Source of the DNA: Acetatifactor sp.
GTDB taxonomy: Bacteria; Bacillota; Clostridia; Lachnospirales; Lachnospiraceae
NCBI GenBank assembly: GCA_024695935.1
Contig: JAILHH010000032.1
Span: forward strand, 1-39,030
DNA: 39,030 nt
Reading direction: 5' to 3'
Positions 24,877 to 34,000 of this stretch are shown piece after piece. The notes under the pieces were generated by a model, which was given only the letters and a program-made list of their open reading frames with translations, was not told the DNA's origin and did no database searches. Position 1 is the stretch's first letter, and every line of letters starts with the position of its first letter. The position numbers were made by a program, and so were the translations under genes.

Positions 24877-26088
24877 TTAGATCATGGTCCTCACAAGCTT
24901 TGGCTTGTAATTTTCATTCTCAAGGGCTTTTAATATCTGCTCCTTGTGCTGTGTTCCGAAGCTCTCTAAAGTGATCCTCAGCTCCACAGCCGCATTTCTG
25001 TTGGTGGTCACAAACTGATTGTGCTCCAGCTTGATAACATTTCCCTGCTCTCTTGCTATGGTTGCAGCCACCTTTGAAAGTTCACCCGGCTTGTCCGGTA
25101 AGAGAACGGATACGGTAAAGATCCTGTCTCTGAAAATAAGACCCTGCTGAACCACAGAGGACATGGTGATCACATCCATATTTCCGCCGGACAGAATGGA
25201 AACTATTTTTTTATCCTTTACATCCAGATGTTTAAGAGCTGCCACAGTGAGGAGTCCTGAATTTTCCACTACCATCTTGTGGTTTTCCACCATGTCGAGG
25301 AATGCCACGATGAGTTCATCGTCAGAAACCGTTATGATATCGTCCAGATTTTCCTTTAAATACGGGAAAATATTACTTCCCGGAGTTTTAACGGCGGTAC
25401 CGTCTGCAATTGTATTTACGGAAGGAAGTGTTGTCACCTTTCCGTTTTTCAAAGAAACCTGCATACAGTTTGCTCCCGCAGGCTCAACTCCTATCACCTT
25501 GATATTGGGATTAAGAAGTTTTGCAAGGGTGGACACGCCCGTTGCAAGTCCGCCTCCGCCGATGGGTACAAGGATATATTCCACGAGGGGAAGTTCTTTA
25601 AAGATCTCCATTGCAATGGAGCCCTGACCTGTTGCAACTGCCAGGTCATCGAAGGGATGGATAAATGTATATCCATGCTCCTCGGCCAGTTCATAAGCCT
25701 TTGCACAGGCTTCATCATATACATCTCCCCAAAGGATCACATTTGCGCCGTAACTCTTGGTTCTGTTTACCTTTATGAGAGGAGTTGTGGTGGGCATCAC
25801 GATGGTTGCCTTGCATCCGTAACACTTTGCGGCATAGGCTACACCCTGGGCATGATTTCCCGCCGATGCGGTTATAAGGCCCTTTTCTCTCTCCTCATCT
25901 GTCAAAGTGCTGATCTTATAATATGCACCTCTCACCTTGTAAGCACCGGTAAACTGCATATTTTCAGGTTTTAAATAAATCTTGTTTCCCGTCTGTGCAC
26001 TGAAAAAATCACTGTATACAAGTTTGGTCTCCAGAGTTACCTCTTTTACCTTTTCACTTGCCTCTTCAAATTTATCTAATGTGAGCAT
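24877..26088 (-). CDS. Threonine ammonia-lyase with ACT domain
   Basis: This 403-residue PLP enzyme converts threonine to 2-oxobutanoate and ammonia (EC 4.3.1.19), feeding isoleucine synthesis or catabolism. The PLP lysine is in MQFTGAYKVRGAYY, the phosphate-binding loop is PIGGGGLATGV, and SAGNHAQGVA is present. A C-terminal ACT domain (about 325-403, TVSVLLPDKPGELSKVAATI) would bind a regulatory amino acid. The length is that of the short biosynthetic/catabolic class rather than long IlvA with two ACT repeats. ATG 26088 follows GTGGAGG. Confidence 0.92.
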   Translation of the reverse strand: MLTLDKFEEASEKVKEVTLETKLVYSDFFSAQTGNKIYLKPENMQFTGAYKVRGAYYKISTLTDEEREKGLITASAGNHAQGVAYAAKCYGCKATIVMPTTTPLIKVNRTKSYGANVILWGDVYDEACAKAYELAEEHGYTFIHPFDDLAVATGQGSIAMEIFKELPLVEYILVPIGGGGLATGVSTLAKLLNPNIKVIGVEPAGANCMQVSLKNGKVTTLPSVNTIADGTAVKTPGSNIFPYLKENLDDIITVSDDELIVAFLDMVENHKMVVENSGLLTVAALKHLDVKDKKIVSILSGGNMDVITMSSVVQQGLIFRDRIFTVSVLLPDKPGELSKVAATIAREQGNVIKLEHNQFVTTNRNAAVELRITLESFGTQHKEQILKALENENYKPKLVRTMI

Positions 26089-26127
26089 AACTACCTCCAC
26101 TAAAAAACTATTGCTATTATCTTAAAC

Positions 26128-26170
26128 AAAAATTCACCCTTTTGCAACATCACAGTGGCAAAAGGGTGAA
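26128..26170 (-). terminator. Terminator of the GH16 gene
   Basis: TTCACCCTTTTGC (26133-26145) and GCAAAAGGGTGAA (26158-26170) form a perfect 13-bp stem with a 12-nt loop. On the minus strand a T5 run follows at 26132-26128. It lies 35 bp after the GH16 stop. Confidence 0.92.
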
Positions 26171-26205
26171 TAATTATTCCTTAAATGATCATATAAATAC
26201 TCTTA

Positions 26206-29200
26206 TTAAAGAGTTGATGTGGTGATGGCGGTATCTCTTCTGCCGCTTTCTCCAACCGGTGTGTAACCGTACATATAGGAAAGTGAAGTACCTGAACCTA
26301 TGGAATAGGAAGTGGTATAGGTATAGCGGCCTGTTGAAGCATTATCCAGAGTCATTACTGCTCCTGCCATCATGTAAAGCTGGGGATTAACAAGGTTTGT
26401 GCCCCAGAATACAAGAGGTGCAGCCTCATTTACATTTGCATAGATATAAAATGTAACTGTTCCGTCACTGTTTTTGATGTATCCGTACTCGCCTTCGTTT
26501 ACGGCAGGTGATGCTGTCTCTTCTCTGCTTGGATATGAGATAGAAGAAACCGGAGTTGACATAACTGCAGTATCCATTCTGCCCCATGCTCCCAAAGGTG
26601 TAAAGCTGAAGAGGTAATTGATCACATCTCCGTCACCAAAGGTCTGCTGAGTGGTGTAAGTAAATACATTCTCTCCAAGTGACTCATCCTTTGTGAGGAA
26701 AAGTCCGCCCAGATTCCAAAGCTTGGGATCGTTAATATTGCTTCCCCAATAGAGCATAGGTCCAAAGGAAGTATCCTCTGCTTTCAGATAGAATGTAAGC
26801 GTTCCGTCCTGATTCTTGAAAATGCCGTATTCATTGTCAAGGATGATGGCACCGTTTCCTGTTGAAGGAAGAGTACCTGTGCTGCCCTCGTCAGAACCGC
26901 CGTTTACAGGCTCTTCTTCTGAAGGTGTCTCCTGAACGGGAGGTTCATCTCCATTATCGTCATTTCCGGGAGCCTCAACTGCTGCCTTTGCCGCTGCCAC
27001 GTTTAATGTCACAACGGGAGCATCCATTCTGCCAAAGCCTCCAAGGGGTGTGTAGCTTAAAATATATGAAATGTTATCTGTATCTGCGTAAGATGCAGGA
27101 GTTGTATATGAGAAATAATTCTCGCCAAACGCGCTGTTTAATGTCATTCCTGCGCCGCCCATCATCCAAAGCTGAGGGTCATTTAAGTTGGCTCCATAAT
27201 AAACCATGGGACCAAATGCAGTATTTTCTGCCTTTACATAGAATGTAACTGTTCCGTCACTGTTTACATGCATACCGGAATCCGCTGTGGGAACGAAATC
27301 TTCCTCTACAGGTTCGGGATCTGCGGGATCTTCGGGATCTGCAGGATCTTCGGGATCGGGATTAACAGGTTCTACGGGATCAGGTTTGTCCTCTTCATTT
27401 GCCTTAACGGTAATGGTGATGCTTGCAGATACCGAAGGGTTGTCTACGGAAGTAGCAGTGATAACTGTGCTTCCTGCAGAAACTGCTGTTACCTGACCTG
27501 CTTCAACCGTTGCCACTGCAGGATTTGAAGATGTCCATGTCACATTTCTCTGAGTGGTATTTGAAGGTGTATAGTTTTTTGTGATATTTGCAGTCTGACC
27601 AACATTTAATGTATCAGCCGTGGAAGTAAGTCCAAGACCTGTTATCGCAATGTTCTCAGGTACCCATGTGCCTTCGGGCTTGTAAATTCTCACATAGTCC
27701 ACCAGCATCTCTGCAGATGTAAAGTCTGAAGCGGGAAGTACATTTCCGTCAAACCATCCGCCTACAGCCAGGTTCATGATAATGTAGAAATCCTGGTCAA
27801 AAGGAGCAGTGTCTGAGCTTGAGTTAGCTGAATACCAGCGACTCTTAGGTATGTACTGGAAGAAATGTCCGTCCACATACCATGTGAGATTGTCCTCTTC
27901 CCAGATAAGTGAATATACATGATATCCGTCATCAAAAGTTGAACCGTTCTCGAAAACGTAATCTGTTCCTGTGTATGTATTGTTGGGCCATGCTCCGCCG
28001 TAGTGGATAGTTCCGCTGGTGGAATTTGTCACACGACCTCTTGCTTCCATTACATCGATTTCACCTGATGCTGCCCATGTTCCGTAGGTATCATCGTTGG
28101 GAAGGAGCCAAAGTGCGGGCCAGAGTCCCTGACCTGCGGGAAGCTTTGCACAATAATCAATCCTTCCGTATGTAAAGGAAACCTTGTCCTTTGAAACAAC
28201 CTTACCTGATGAATAATTTGCTGTAACTTGAGTCTGAGCCGCATCTGTGCAGGTAAATGTCATGGGATCATATTTTGCAACAAGATGGAGGCTTCCGTCT
28301 GCCACAAAAATATTGTCGGGATCTGATGTATAATACTCAGCCTCATTGTTTCCCCATCCTGCTGTGCCGGGCTCTGAAGGATCGATAAAGTATCCTGTAT
28401 TGTAGCTCCATGAATTCATATCAAGAGCATTTCCGTCAAACTCATCGCTGTAGTAAAGATCCCATCCTGAGAGATCTGCGCCGCTGCCATAACCGCCGAC
28501 TGTGATATCATCAATGATCACATCTTCAGGTCTGTATGCGTTTGGTGCACCTACAAAAGTATATTCGATGTAGTTGTTTCCGATGTCATCTCCTGCAACT
28601 CCGCTCATGGGATAACCGATACGAAGTCTGAAATCCTCAGTTACAGGCTGGAACCAAAGACCGTATACATAATCATCAAAATAACCCCACTGGTTCTTTG
28701 AAGAAAACTCTACATAACCGTTTCCCTGATAGTACCAGCCTGATGAAGCAGAATCTGTAAATGATACCCAACGACCCTCTGCCTCGTTATAAATCTGATA
28801 TACAAATCCGTCCAGCTCCTTGTTTGTGGGAAGGTGATCATCACCTGTTCCACCCAGGAAGGGAAGTACCACACCGCATGCTCCTGAATTTGAATCTGCT
28901 GTGATAGTGGTGGATCCGTTTGCATAAACTGTGTAATTGTCTCTTGCGGAAGTTGAATAACTGATAGTGTATACAAGGTATACATTCTCATTGTTTTTTA
29001 AAGCAACCTTTACGTTGATGGAACCTGAATCGGCTACCTTAAACCAATATCCGTGGGCTTCGACACCGAAATTATTGTCATAGATCCATCCGCTTGCAGG
29101 ATTGTTGTCGATATTTACATAAGCTGAATCACTCTCACCCACGCCCTTTACGTAAACCACAAGTGAGTTTGCGTCTGTTGCATAGGATGTGCCGCCTGCG

Positions 29201-29748
29201 ATCGCATTTGGGAATGCGATAAAACCGCTTCCTGTTCTGTTTCCGTTAAGGTCGGTACCTGCAGTTGCAGCCAGAGCGGTAACGGCAGATGTGTCAGCCT
29301 TGTTAAAGATCATTCTGTAATCAAGTGTTACATTTGGATTTGACTTTGAATATAACTGGACCTCTGTTGTCTCGGTAACGGTAAACCAATATCCGTTAAA
29401 TCCGCTGTCAGACCAGTGTCCCCAGTTGGAGTTATAGACAAATGCGTCCACAGAATCGATGTCGACCCATGCTCCGTTAACCTTTACATTAACGGCAAGG
29501 TCTCCTGCAACCTCGCTCCAAGAGTTTGCACCGCCGTTAAAAAACGGCATCCTGAAACCGAAGCTTGCCTGAGTTGTGCCTGAAGCCGTAAACTCCGGGC
29601 CGTCATCATAGTTCATAGATGTGATGGTGGCAGTTTCTTCTGCCTGTGCTGTCAAAGTAGTGTTCCAAAATGGTGAAACCCCCGTGATCACCAGTGCGAA
29701 AGCCAGAACAAAACTAAGCCAGCCTTTTTTGAGTAGATTCTTTTTCAT
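26206..29748 (-). CDS. Secreted multimodular GH16 beta-glucanase (laminarinase/lichenase-like)
   Basis: This 1180-residue exported enzyme starts at ATG 29748 (GAGG upstream). Order: signal peptide (about 1-36); three related aromatic-rich modules (about 52-151, 172-264, 287-400); GH16 domain (about 425-690) with WGNNEAEYYT, LPAGQGLWPALWLLP and catalytic SGEIDVMEARG (Glu563 and Glu568, E-x-D-x-x-E form); a BIG2 immunoglobulin-like domain (about 700-782); a Pro/Glu/Asp linker; three C-terminal repeats of about 94 residues (824-917, 973-1066, 1087-1180) with DGT(V/L)TFY and YTP-x-G-x-x-GR-x-D. These repeats recall CBM56 beta-1,3-glucan-binding modules, an impression only. The E-x-D-x-x-E site fits laminarinases (beta-1,3-glucanases). 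No cell-wall anchor is visible. Confidence 0.93.
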   Translation of the reverse strand: MKKNLLKKGWLSFVLAFALVITGVSPFWNTTLTAQAEETATITSMNYDDGPEFTASGTTQASFGFRMPFFNGGANSWSEVAGDLAVNVKVNGAWVDIDSVDAFVYNSNWGHWSDSGFNGYWFTVTETTEVQLYSKSNPNVTLDYRMIFNKADTSAVTALAATAGTDLNGNRTGSGFIAFPNAIAGGTSYATDANSLVVYVKGVGESDSAYVNIDNNPASGWIYDNNFGVEAHGYWFKVADSGSINVKVALKNNENVYLVYTISYSTSARDNYTVYANGSTTITADSNSGACGVVLPFLGGTGDDHLPTNKELDGFVYQIYNEAEGRWVSFTDSASSGWYYQGNGYVEFSSKNQWGYFDDYVYGLWFQPVTEDFRLRIGYPMSGVAGDDIGNNYIEYTFVGAPNAYRPEDVIIDDITVGGYGSGADLSGWDLYYSDEFDGNALDMNSWSYNTGYFIDPSEPGTAGWGNNEAEYYTSDPDNIFVADGSLHLVAKYDPMTFTCTDAAQTQVTANYSSGKVVSKDKVSFTYGRIDYCAKLPAGQGLWPALWLLPNDDTYGTWAASGEIDVMEARGRVTNSTSGTIHYGGAWPNNTYTGTDYVFENGSTFDDGYHVYSLIWEEDNLTWYVDGHFFQYIPKSRWYSANSSSDTAPFDQDFYIIMNLAVGGWFDGNVLPASDFTSAEMLVDYVRIYKPEGTWVPENIAITGLGLTSTADTLNVGQTANITKNYTPSNTTQRNVTWTSSNPAVATVEAGQVTAVSAGSTVITATSVDNPSVSASITITVKANEEDKPDPVEPVNPDPEDPADPEDPADPEPVEEDFVPTADSGMHVNSDGTVTFYVKAENTAFGPMVYYGANLNDPQLWMMGGAGMTLNSAFGENYFSYTTPASYADTDNISYILSYTPLGGFGRMDAPVVTLNVAAAKAAVEAPGNDDNGDEPPVQETPSEEEPVNGGSDEGSTGTLPSTGNGAIILDNEYGIFKNQDGTLTFYLKAEDTSFGPMLYWGSNINDPKLWNLGGLFLTKDESLGENVFTYTTQQTFGDGDVINYLFSFTPLGAWGRMDTAVMSTPVSSISYPSREETASPAVNEGEYGYIKNSDGTVTFYIYANVNEAAPLVFWGTNLVNPQLYMMAGAVMTLDNASTGRYTYTTSYSIGSGTSLSYMYGYTPVGESGRRDTAITTSTL

Positions 29749-29760
29749 AAAAACCTCCAT

Positions 29761-30140
29761 GCCTTTCCAAAATCTGTCAGTTTTGGGGCATAGGTGTAAC
29801 CCTTAACCCCTTTTCACCTTCTGCATAACCCAAAAATTTTGAGCTAATAGGAGTTTACTATTCGGGGATTTTTCCTAGAAGTGCAGTTTTTTATTTTTAG
29901 TGTTTTCTTTTTATTTTCAAAAAATCTTCTCGGCAATTTGCACAAAGTTTAAGGGGTAACTGCTGTGAAATTTTTGGTATAATTTGTTTTCTTTTGTTTT
30001 TTATATGAATTCTCATGTCAATTTTTTACAAGAGAATCATCCGGACGGGTTTCGTATTTTTACGGGACAAGTAAGACATCCACCCCGCTCGTTGCCATAA
30101 AACAAGCGGCGGATGAACCGCCGCTTTAAATAAGTCTTAG
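29761..30140. other. Long 5' region of the GH16 gene, no ORF
   Basis: This AT-rich region of about 380 bp lies between the GH16 start and the ptsI stop. Near the GH16 start a CCAAAA/TTTTGG hairpin (29767-29786) precedes the ribosome site. The ptsI terminator lies at the far end. A TTGACA is present on the minus strand at about 30021-30016 without a convincing -10. I recognised no known riboswitch. Confidence 0.5.
30099..30126 (-). terminator. Terminator of the fru/pts operon
   Basis: On the minus strand AAGCGGCGG (30126-30118), a 5-nt loop and CCGCCGCTT (30112-30104), followed by GTTTT. The stem is nine GC-rich base pairs, 15 bp after the ptsI stop. Confidence 0.9.
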
Positions 30141-31757
30141 TTATTTTAGTTTGATATTTCTGATGGCTGCCCTTACCGGCAGTATCATTGAAGGAGAGAC
30201 TGACAATTCATCATATCCCATTCTCAAAAACTCCTCCGTAAGTGTGGTATCCGCTCCGAGTTCACCGCAGATGCCGACCCAGCAGCCTGCCGCATGGCCG
30301 TTGTCCGCCACCATCTTTAACATCTTGAGCACCGCAGGGTGGTGTGGATCATAGAATGCATCCAGTTTTGGATTCTGCCTGTCTATGGCCAGAGTATACT
30401 GGGTGAGGTCGTTAGTTCCCACAGAGAAGAACTGAACTTCCTTTGCAAGTTCATCAGAGACCATAACTGCTGCCGGAGTCTCGATCATTATCCCGATCTC
30501 CACATCCTTGTAAGGAAAGCTTTCCCTGTCAAGTTCTGCCTTTACTTCACCTAGGATTTCCTTAATCTTTTTTACCTCTTTTACGGAAGTGATCATGGGA
30601 AACATCACTGAAATATTTCCGTAATGACTTGCTCTGTAAATGGCACGAAGCTGAGTCTTAAAGATCTCCGGCTTCTCAAGGCATATCCTGATGGCCCTGA
30701 ATCCCAGTGCAGGGTTTTCCTCTTTACCCAGATCAAAATAATCTGCCTGCTTGTCGTCACCTATGTCCAACGTCCTGATTATGACCTTCTTGCCGTTCAT
30801 GTTCTGAGCAACTTTTTTGTAGGCCCTAAACTGCTCTTCCTCCGTTGGATAATCGTCAGACTCCAGATACAGAAACTCGCTTCTGAAAAGCCCTATTCCT
30901 CCGGCGTCATTTTTAAGAACATTTGCCACATCGCCCACATTGCCGATATTTGCATAGAGATTTATCCGCCTGCCGTCTTTTGTCACATTGTCAAGGCCTT
31001 TAAATTTCTGCAAGAGGGCAGCCTTTTCATCGTCGGCCTTTTTCTTTTTGATGTAGTCATCCAATGTTTCCTCGTCAGGATCAATAATGAGTTTCCCCTC
31101 GTATCCGTCCACGATGCCCATCTTCCCGTTACAGTCCTCGGAAAAGTCCACGCCTATAAGGGATGGGATATTCATGGTCCTTGCAAGGATCGCCGTGTGA
31201 GAATTTGATGACCCGAATCTCGTCACAAAGGACAGGATAAGGGATCTTTCAAGCTGCACGGTCTCGCTGGGAGCCAGGTCGTCCGCCATCAGGATCACCG
31301 GCTCATCCTCCGTAAATTCACCTTCGCCGTTCCCCGACAAAATGCTTATGACCCTGTTACTGATGTCCTTTACGTCCGCACTCCTTGCTTTCATGTAATC
31401 ATCATCCATGGAGGCAAAGATCTCCGCGAAATTATCTCCTGTAACAGCCACGGCATATTCGGCATTTACTGCCTCTTCGGTGATCATATTTTCCACGGAT
31501 TCCACGTAGTCTAAATCATCAAGCATCAGCTGATGCACTTCAAAGATTTGGGCGTTATCCTCTCCCACTTCCTTAAGTGCCTTCTCGAAAAGAACCTTTA
31601 ACTGGTCTTTACTCTTTTCTCTGGCATCATTGAAACGCTTTTTTTCGGCTTCCGCGTCGCTTATGGACAAACGTTTTACTTTTTCATCCGACTTTGCAAG
31701 CACATGTAATTTTCCTATGGCAATGCCGCCAAATACGCTTTTCCCGGTTACGATCAT
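30141..31757 (-). CDS. ptsI: PTS enzyme I (phosphoenolpyruvate-protein phosphotransferase)
   Basis: This 538-residue cytosolic enzyme transfers phosphate from PEP to HPr (EC 2.7.3.9). Present are the N-terminal swivelling domain with the phosphorylated His187 in FGSSNSHTAILAR, the PEP-binding GIGLFRSEFLYL, VMFPMI, GIMIETPAA, FSVGTNDLTQY and GICGELGAD with the active-site Cys. It is slightly shorter than typical 570-residue enzymes. ATG 31757 is used with AAGGAG upstream. It is the last gene of the fruK-fruA-ptsH-ptsI operon. Confidence 0.96.
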   Translation of the reverse strand: MIVTGKSVFGGIAIGKLHVLAKSDEKVKRLSISDAEAEKKRFNDAREKSKDQLKVLFEKALKEVGEDNAQIFEVHQLMLDDLDYVESVENMITEEAVNAEYAVAVTGDNFAEIFASMDDDYMKARSADVKDISNRVISILSGNGEGEFTEDEPVILMADDLAPSETVQLERSLILSFVTRFGSSNSHTAILARTMNIPSLIGVDFSEDCNGKMGIVDGYEGKLIIDPDEETLDDYIKKKKADDEKAALLQKFKGLDNVTKDGRRINLYANIGNVGDVANVLKNDAGGIGLFRSEFLYLESDDYPTEEEQFRAYKKVAQNMNGKKVIIRTLDIGDDKQADYFDLGKEENPALGFRAIRICLEKPEIFKTQLRAIYRASHYGNISVMFPMITSVKEVKKIKEILGEVKAELDRESFPYKDVEIGIMIETPAAVMVSDELAKEVQFFSVGTNDLTQYTLAIDRQNPKLDAFYDPHHPAVLKMLKMVADNGHAAGCWVGICGELGADTTLTEEFLRMGYDELSVSPSMILPVRAAIRNIKLK

Positions 31758-31777
31758 CAACTTGCTCCTTTTTCTTT

Positions 31778-32035
31778 TTAAAGGTTTGCCTCAAGAAATG
31801 CTTTTAATTTGTCCGCAACTTCCTTTTCTCCGGCTCCGTCTACCTTTACGGTGATCTGCTCGCCGCTCTTTACTCCAAGGCTCATCACTCCAAGGATTCT
31901 CTTTGCATCAACATCCTTGCCGTTTTTTCCGATGGTTACGGTTCCGTCAAATGCAGCTGCTTCCTTTACGAAAAGTCCTGCGGGGCGTGCATGGATTCCT
32001 GCGGGGTCCTTGATGGTATAGTTAAACTCTGTCAT
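31778..32035 (-). CDS. ptsH: HPr phosphocarrier protein with Arg at position 46
   Basis: This 85-residue PTS phosphocarrier passes phosphate from enzyme I to the EIIA domain. GIHARPAG carries the phosphorylated His15. The segment that in typical Firmicutes HPr reads KSI-M-GVMSLG reads KRILGVMSLG here, so regulatory Ser46 is replaced by Arg. Phosphorylation by HPr kinase at that site is therefore impossible. ATG 32035 follows AGAGGAAAAG. The start lies 65 bp after fruA and the gene is followed by ptsI. Confidence 0.95.
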   Translation of the reverse strand: MTEFNYTIKDPAGIHARPAGLFVKEAAAFDGTVTIGKNGKDVDAKRILGVMSLGVKSGEQITVKVDGAGEKEVADKLKAFLEANL

Positions 32036-32100
32036 AATCTTTTCCTCTTTCTTTCTTAAAAAAATAGTATTTACGGTTACATTTAAATCTAAAAAAAATA

Positions 32101-33999
32101 TCAATTTACTTTTTTCTTTAAGACTCCGAGCATAAAGCATCCGACCAGGGAACCGATGGCAAGTGCCAACAGATACAGCAAAGGATTTCCAATGGTGGGA
32201 ACCACGAAGATTCCACCGTGGGGTGCCATCAGAGTACAGTTAAATGCCATTGACAGGCCACCTGCAACTGCAGCACCAATCACGCATGCAGGGATCACAT
32301 GGAGAGGATCCGCTGCCGCAAACGGGATCGCGCCCTCGGTGATAAAGGATAATCCCATAATAAAGTTTGTGGGACCTGCCTTTCTCTCCTCCTCAGTGAA
32401 TTTATTTTTGAAAAACAATGTTGCAAGGGCAATGGCGATGGGAGGAACCATACCTCCTATCATTACCGCTGCCATGATATTATAGTTTCCTGCTGCAATT
32501 GCTGCGATACCAAAAGCGTAAGCTGCCTTATTTATGGGGCCGCCCATATCAACGGACATCATGCCGGCAAGTAAAATACCGAGGATGATAACGCTGGCAC
32601 CGGTCAGACCGTTCAATCCTGTGTTGATGGCTGTGTTAAGAGCACCGATGGGAGGCTCTATACAATAGATCATCAGAATGCCTTCTATCAGGATTCCAAA
32701 CACGGGAATAAACAAAATGGTCTTTATTCCATCGATGGCACTCGGCAATTTTTCGAATATCTTCTTTAACAAAAGCACCAGATATCCTGCCAAAAATCCT
32801 GCCACCAAAGCTCCCAGGAAACCGCTGGTACCGTTTGCGGCAACCGCTCCACCTACAAAGCCGACCGCAAGACCCGGTCTGTCGGCAATACTCATGGCAA
32901 TAAATCCTGCCAATATTGGCAGCATAAATCCAAAGGAAAGACCTCCGATATTTTTAAACAAAGCCGCAGCCTGGGTGATGGATCCGAAGTTTGATCTCTC
33001 CTCCACCGATAAAGCATTTAAATCAACCGCAAAACCGTCGATCAAAAATGCTATGGCAATCAGGATTCCTCCGCCCACAACAAAGGGAAGCATGTGGGAT
33101 ACACCGTTCATCAGGTGCTTGTAGATCTTGTGACCGACGCTTTCTTTTGCCTCTTCCTTTGCTTCACTTGTAGCCTGCGCCTCTCCCGCTTTAAATACGG
33201 GAGCATTTCCGCTTACTATCTCATTTATTAGAACCTCAGGCTTATTAATGCCGTCAGCCACCTTTGTCTGGATCACGGGCTTACCGGCAAATCTATCCAT
33301 GGGAACCTGGGTATCGCTTGCAACGATTATTCCCACGCAGGCGGAGATCTCGGCAGCTGTCAGTACGTTCTTTGCACCTCCCGATCCTCTGGTCTCAACC
33401 TTTATCCTAAGGCCCATCTCCTTTGCTTTTTTCTCCAAAGCTTCAGCTGCCATATAGGTATGAGCGATTCCGGTGGGGCATCCTGTAACTGCAAGGATCA
33501 GACCGTCCTCTCCGATCTCAGCCTTTCCTTCCTCCGCATCCTTAATAGCCTCGGCCTTGTCAATTACATCAAGGAATTCTTCCACGCTGCGCGCTTTTCT
33601 CAGGTCCGTAGTAAATTTTTCGTCCATCAACAGGACAGACAGTTTACTAAGCACATCAAGATGCACATTGTCCGCGGAATTCGGTGCGGCGATCAAAAAG
33701 ATCAGATTGACATCCGCCCCGTCCAAAGACTCAAAGTCCACTCCATCCGGCAGGACCATGGCTGCAAGCCCCGGTGCTTTTACCGCATCGGATTTACAAT
33801 GCGGAATCGCGATGCCGTCGCCGATTCCGGTGGTACTTTCCTCTTCCCTTGCATAAACACCTGCTCTGTATTTTTCAACATCATCGATCTTCCCGCTTTT
33901 TGCCATCAGATCAACCATTTTGTCCAGAGCGGCTTTTTTGTCAGAGGCGATACCATTCAAATCAATACTTTCTGTTGCCAGTAAATCTCTGATTCTCAT
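32101..33999 (-). CDS. fruA: PTS fructose transporter, fused EIIA-EIIB-EIIC
   Basis: This 632-residue membrane protein imports fructose and phosphorylates it to fructose-1-phosphate. The EIIA domain (about 1-150) has the active His67 in GIAIPHCKS. The EIIB domain (about 165-265) has Cys174 in VTGCPTGIAHTYMAAEAL. The EIIC membrane domain (about 288-632) contains GVSHMLPFVVGGGILIA and multiple transmembrane helices. Its ribosome site GGAGG lies inside the last codons of fruK, one base separating the fruK stop from its ATG. Confidence 0.96.
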   Translation of the reverse strand: MRIRDLLATESIDLNGIASDKKAALDKMVDLMAKSGKIDDVEKYRAGVYAREEESTTGIGDGIAIPHCKSDAVKAPGLAAMVLPDGVDFESLDGADVNLIFLIAAPNSADNVHLDVLSKLSVLLMDEKFTTDLRKARSVEEFLDVIDKAEAIKDAEEGKAEIGEDGLILAVTGCPTGIAHTYMAAEALEKKAKEMGLRIKVETRGSGGAKNVLTAAEISACVGIIVASDTQVPMDRFAGKPVIQTKVADGINKPEVLINEIVSGNAPVFKAGEAQATSEAKEEAKESVGHKIYKHLMNGVSHMLPFVVGGGILIAIAFLIDGFAVDLNALSVEERSNFGSITQAAALFKNIGGLSFGFMLPILAGFIAMSIADRPGLAVGFVGGAVAANGTSGFLGALVAGFLAGYLVLLLKKIFEKLPSAIDGIKTILFIPVFGILIEGILMIYCIEPPIGALNTAINTGLNGLTGASVIILGILLAGMMSVDMGGPINKAAYAFGIAAIAAGNYNIMAAVMIGGMVPPIAIALATLFFKNKFTEEERKAGPTNFIMGLSFITEGAIPFAAADPLHVIPACVIGAAVAGGLSMAFNCTLMAPHGGIFVVPTIGNPLLYLLALAIGSLVGCFMLGVLKKKVN

Positions 34000-34000
34000 C

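Noticed and set aside
26860-26875. LPSTG motif in the GH16 protein as a sortase anchor
   Set aside because: It lies between repeat modules about 215 residues from the C-terminus and is not followed by a membrane helix and basic tail.
27268-27528. Two overlapping plus-strand ORFs opposite the GH16 linker (Gly/Ser/Ile-rich)
   Set aside because: They are shadows of the Pro-Glu-Asp linker repeat encoded on the minus strand.
29761-29980. Riboswitch (c-di-GMP or other) in the GH16 leader
   Set aside because: Small hairpins are present, but no conserved core of a known class could be recognised by eye.
33460-33984. 174-residue plus-strand ORF inside fruA
   Set aside because: Opposite-strand shadow of the EIIA/EIIB coding region, with no ribosome site and no recognisable domain.
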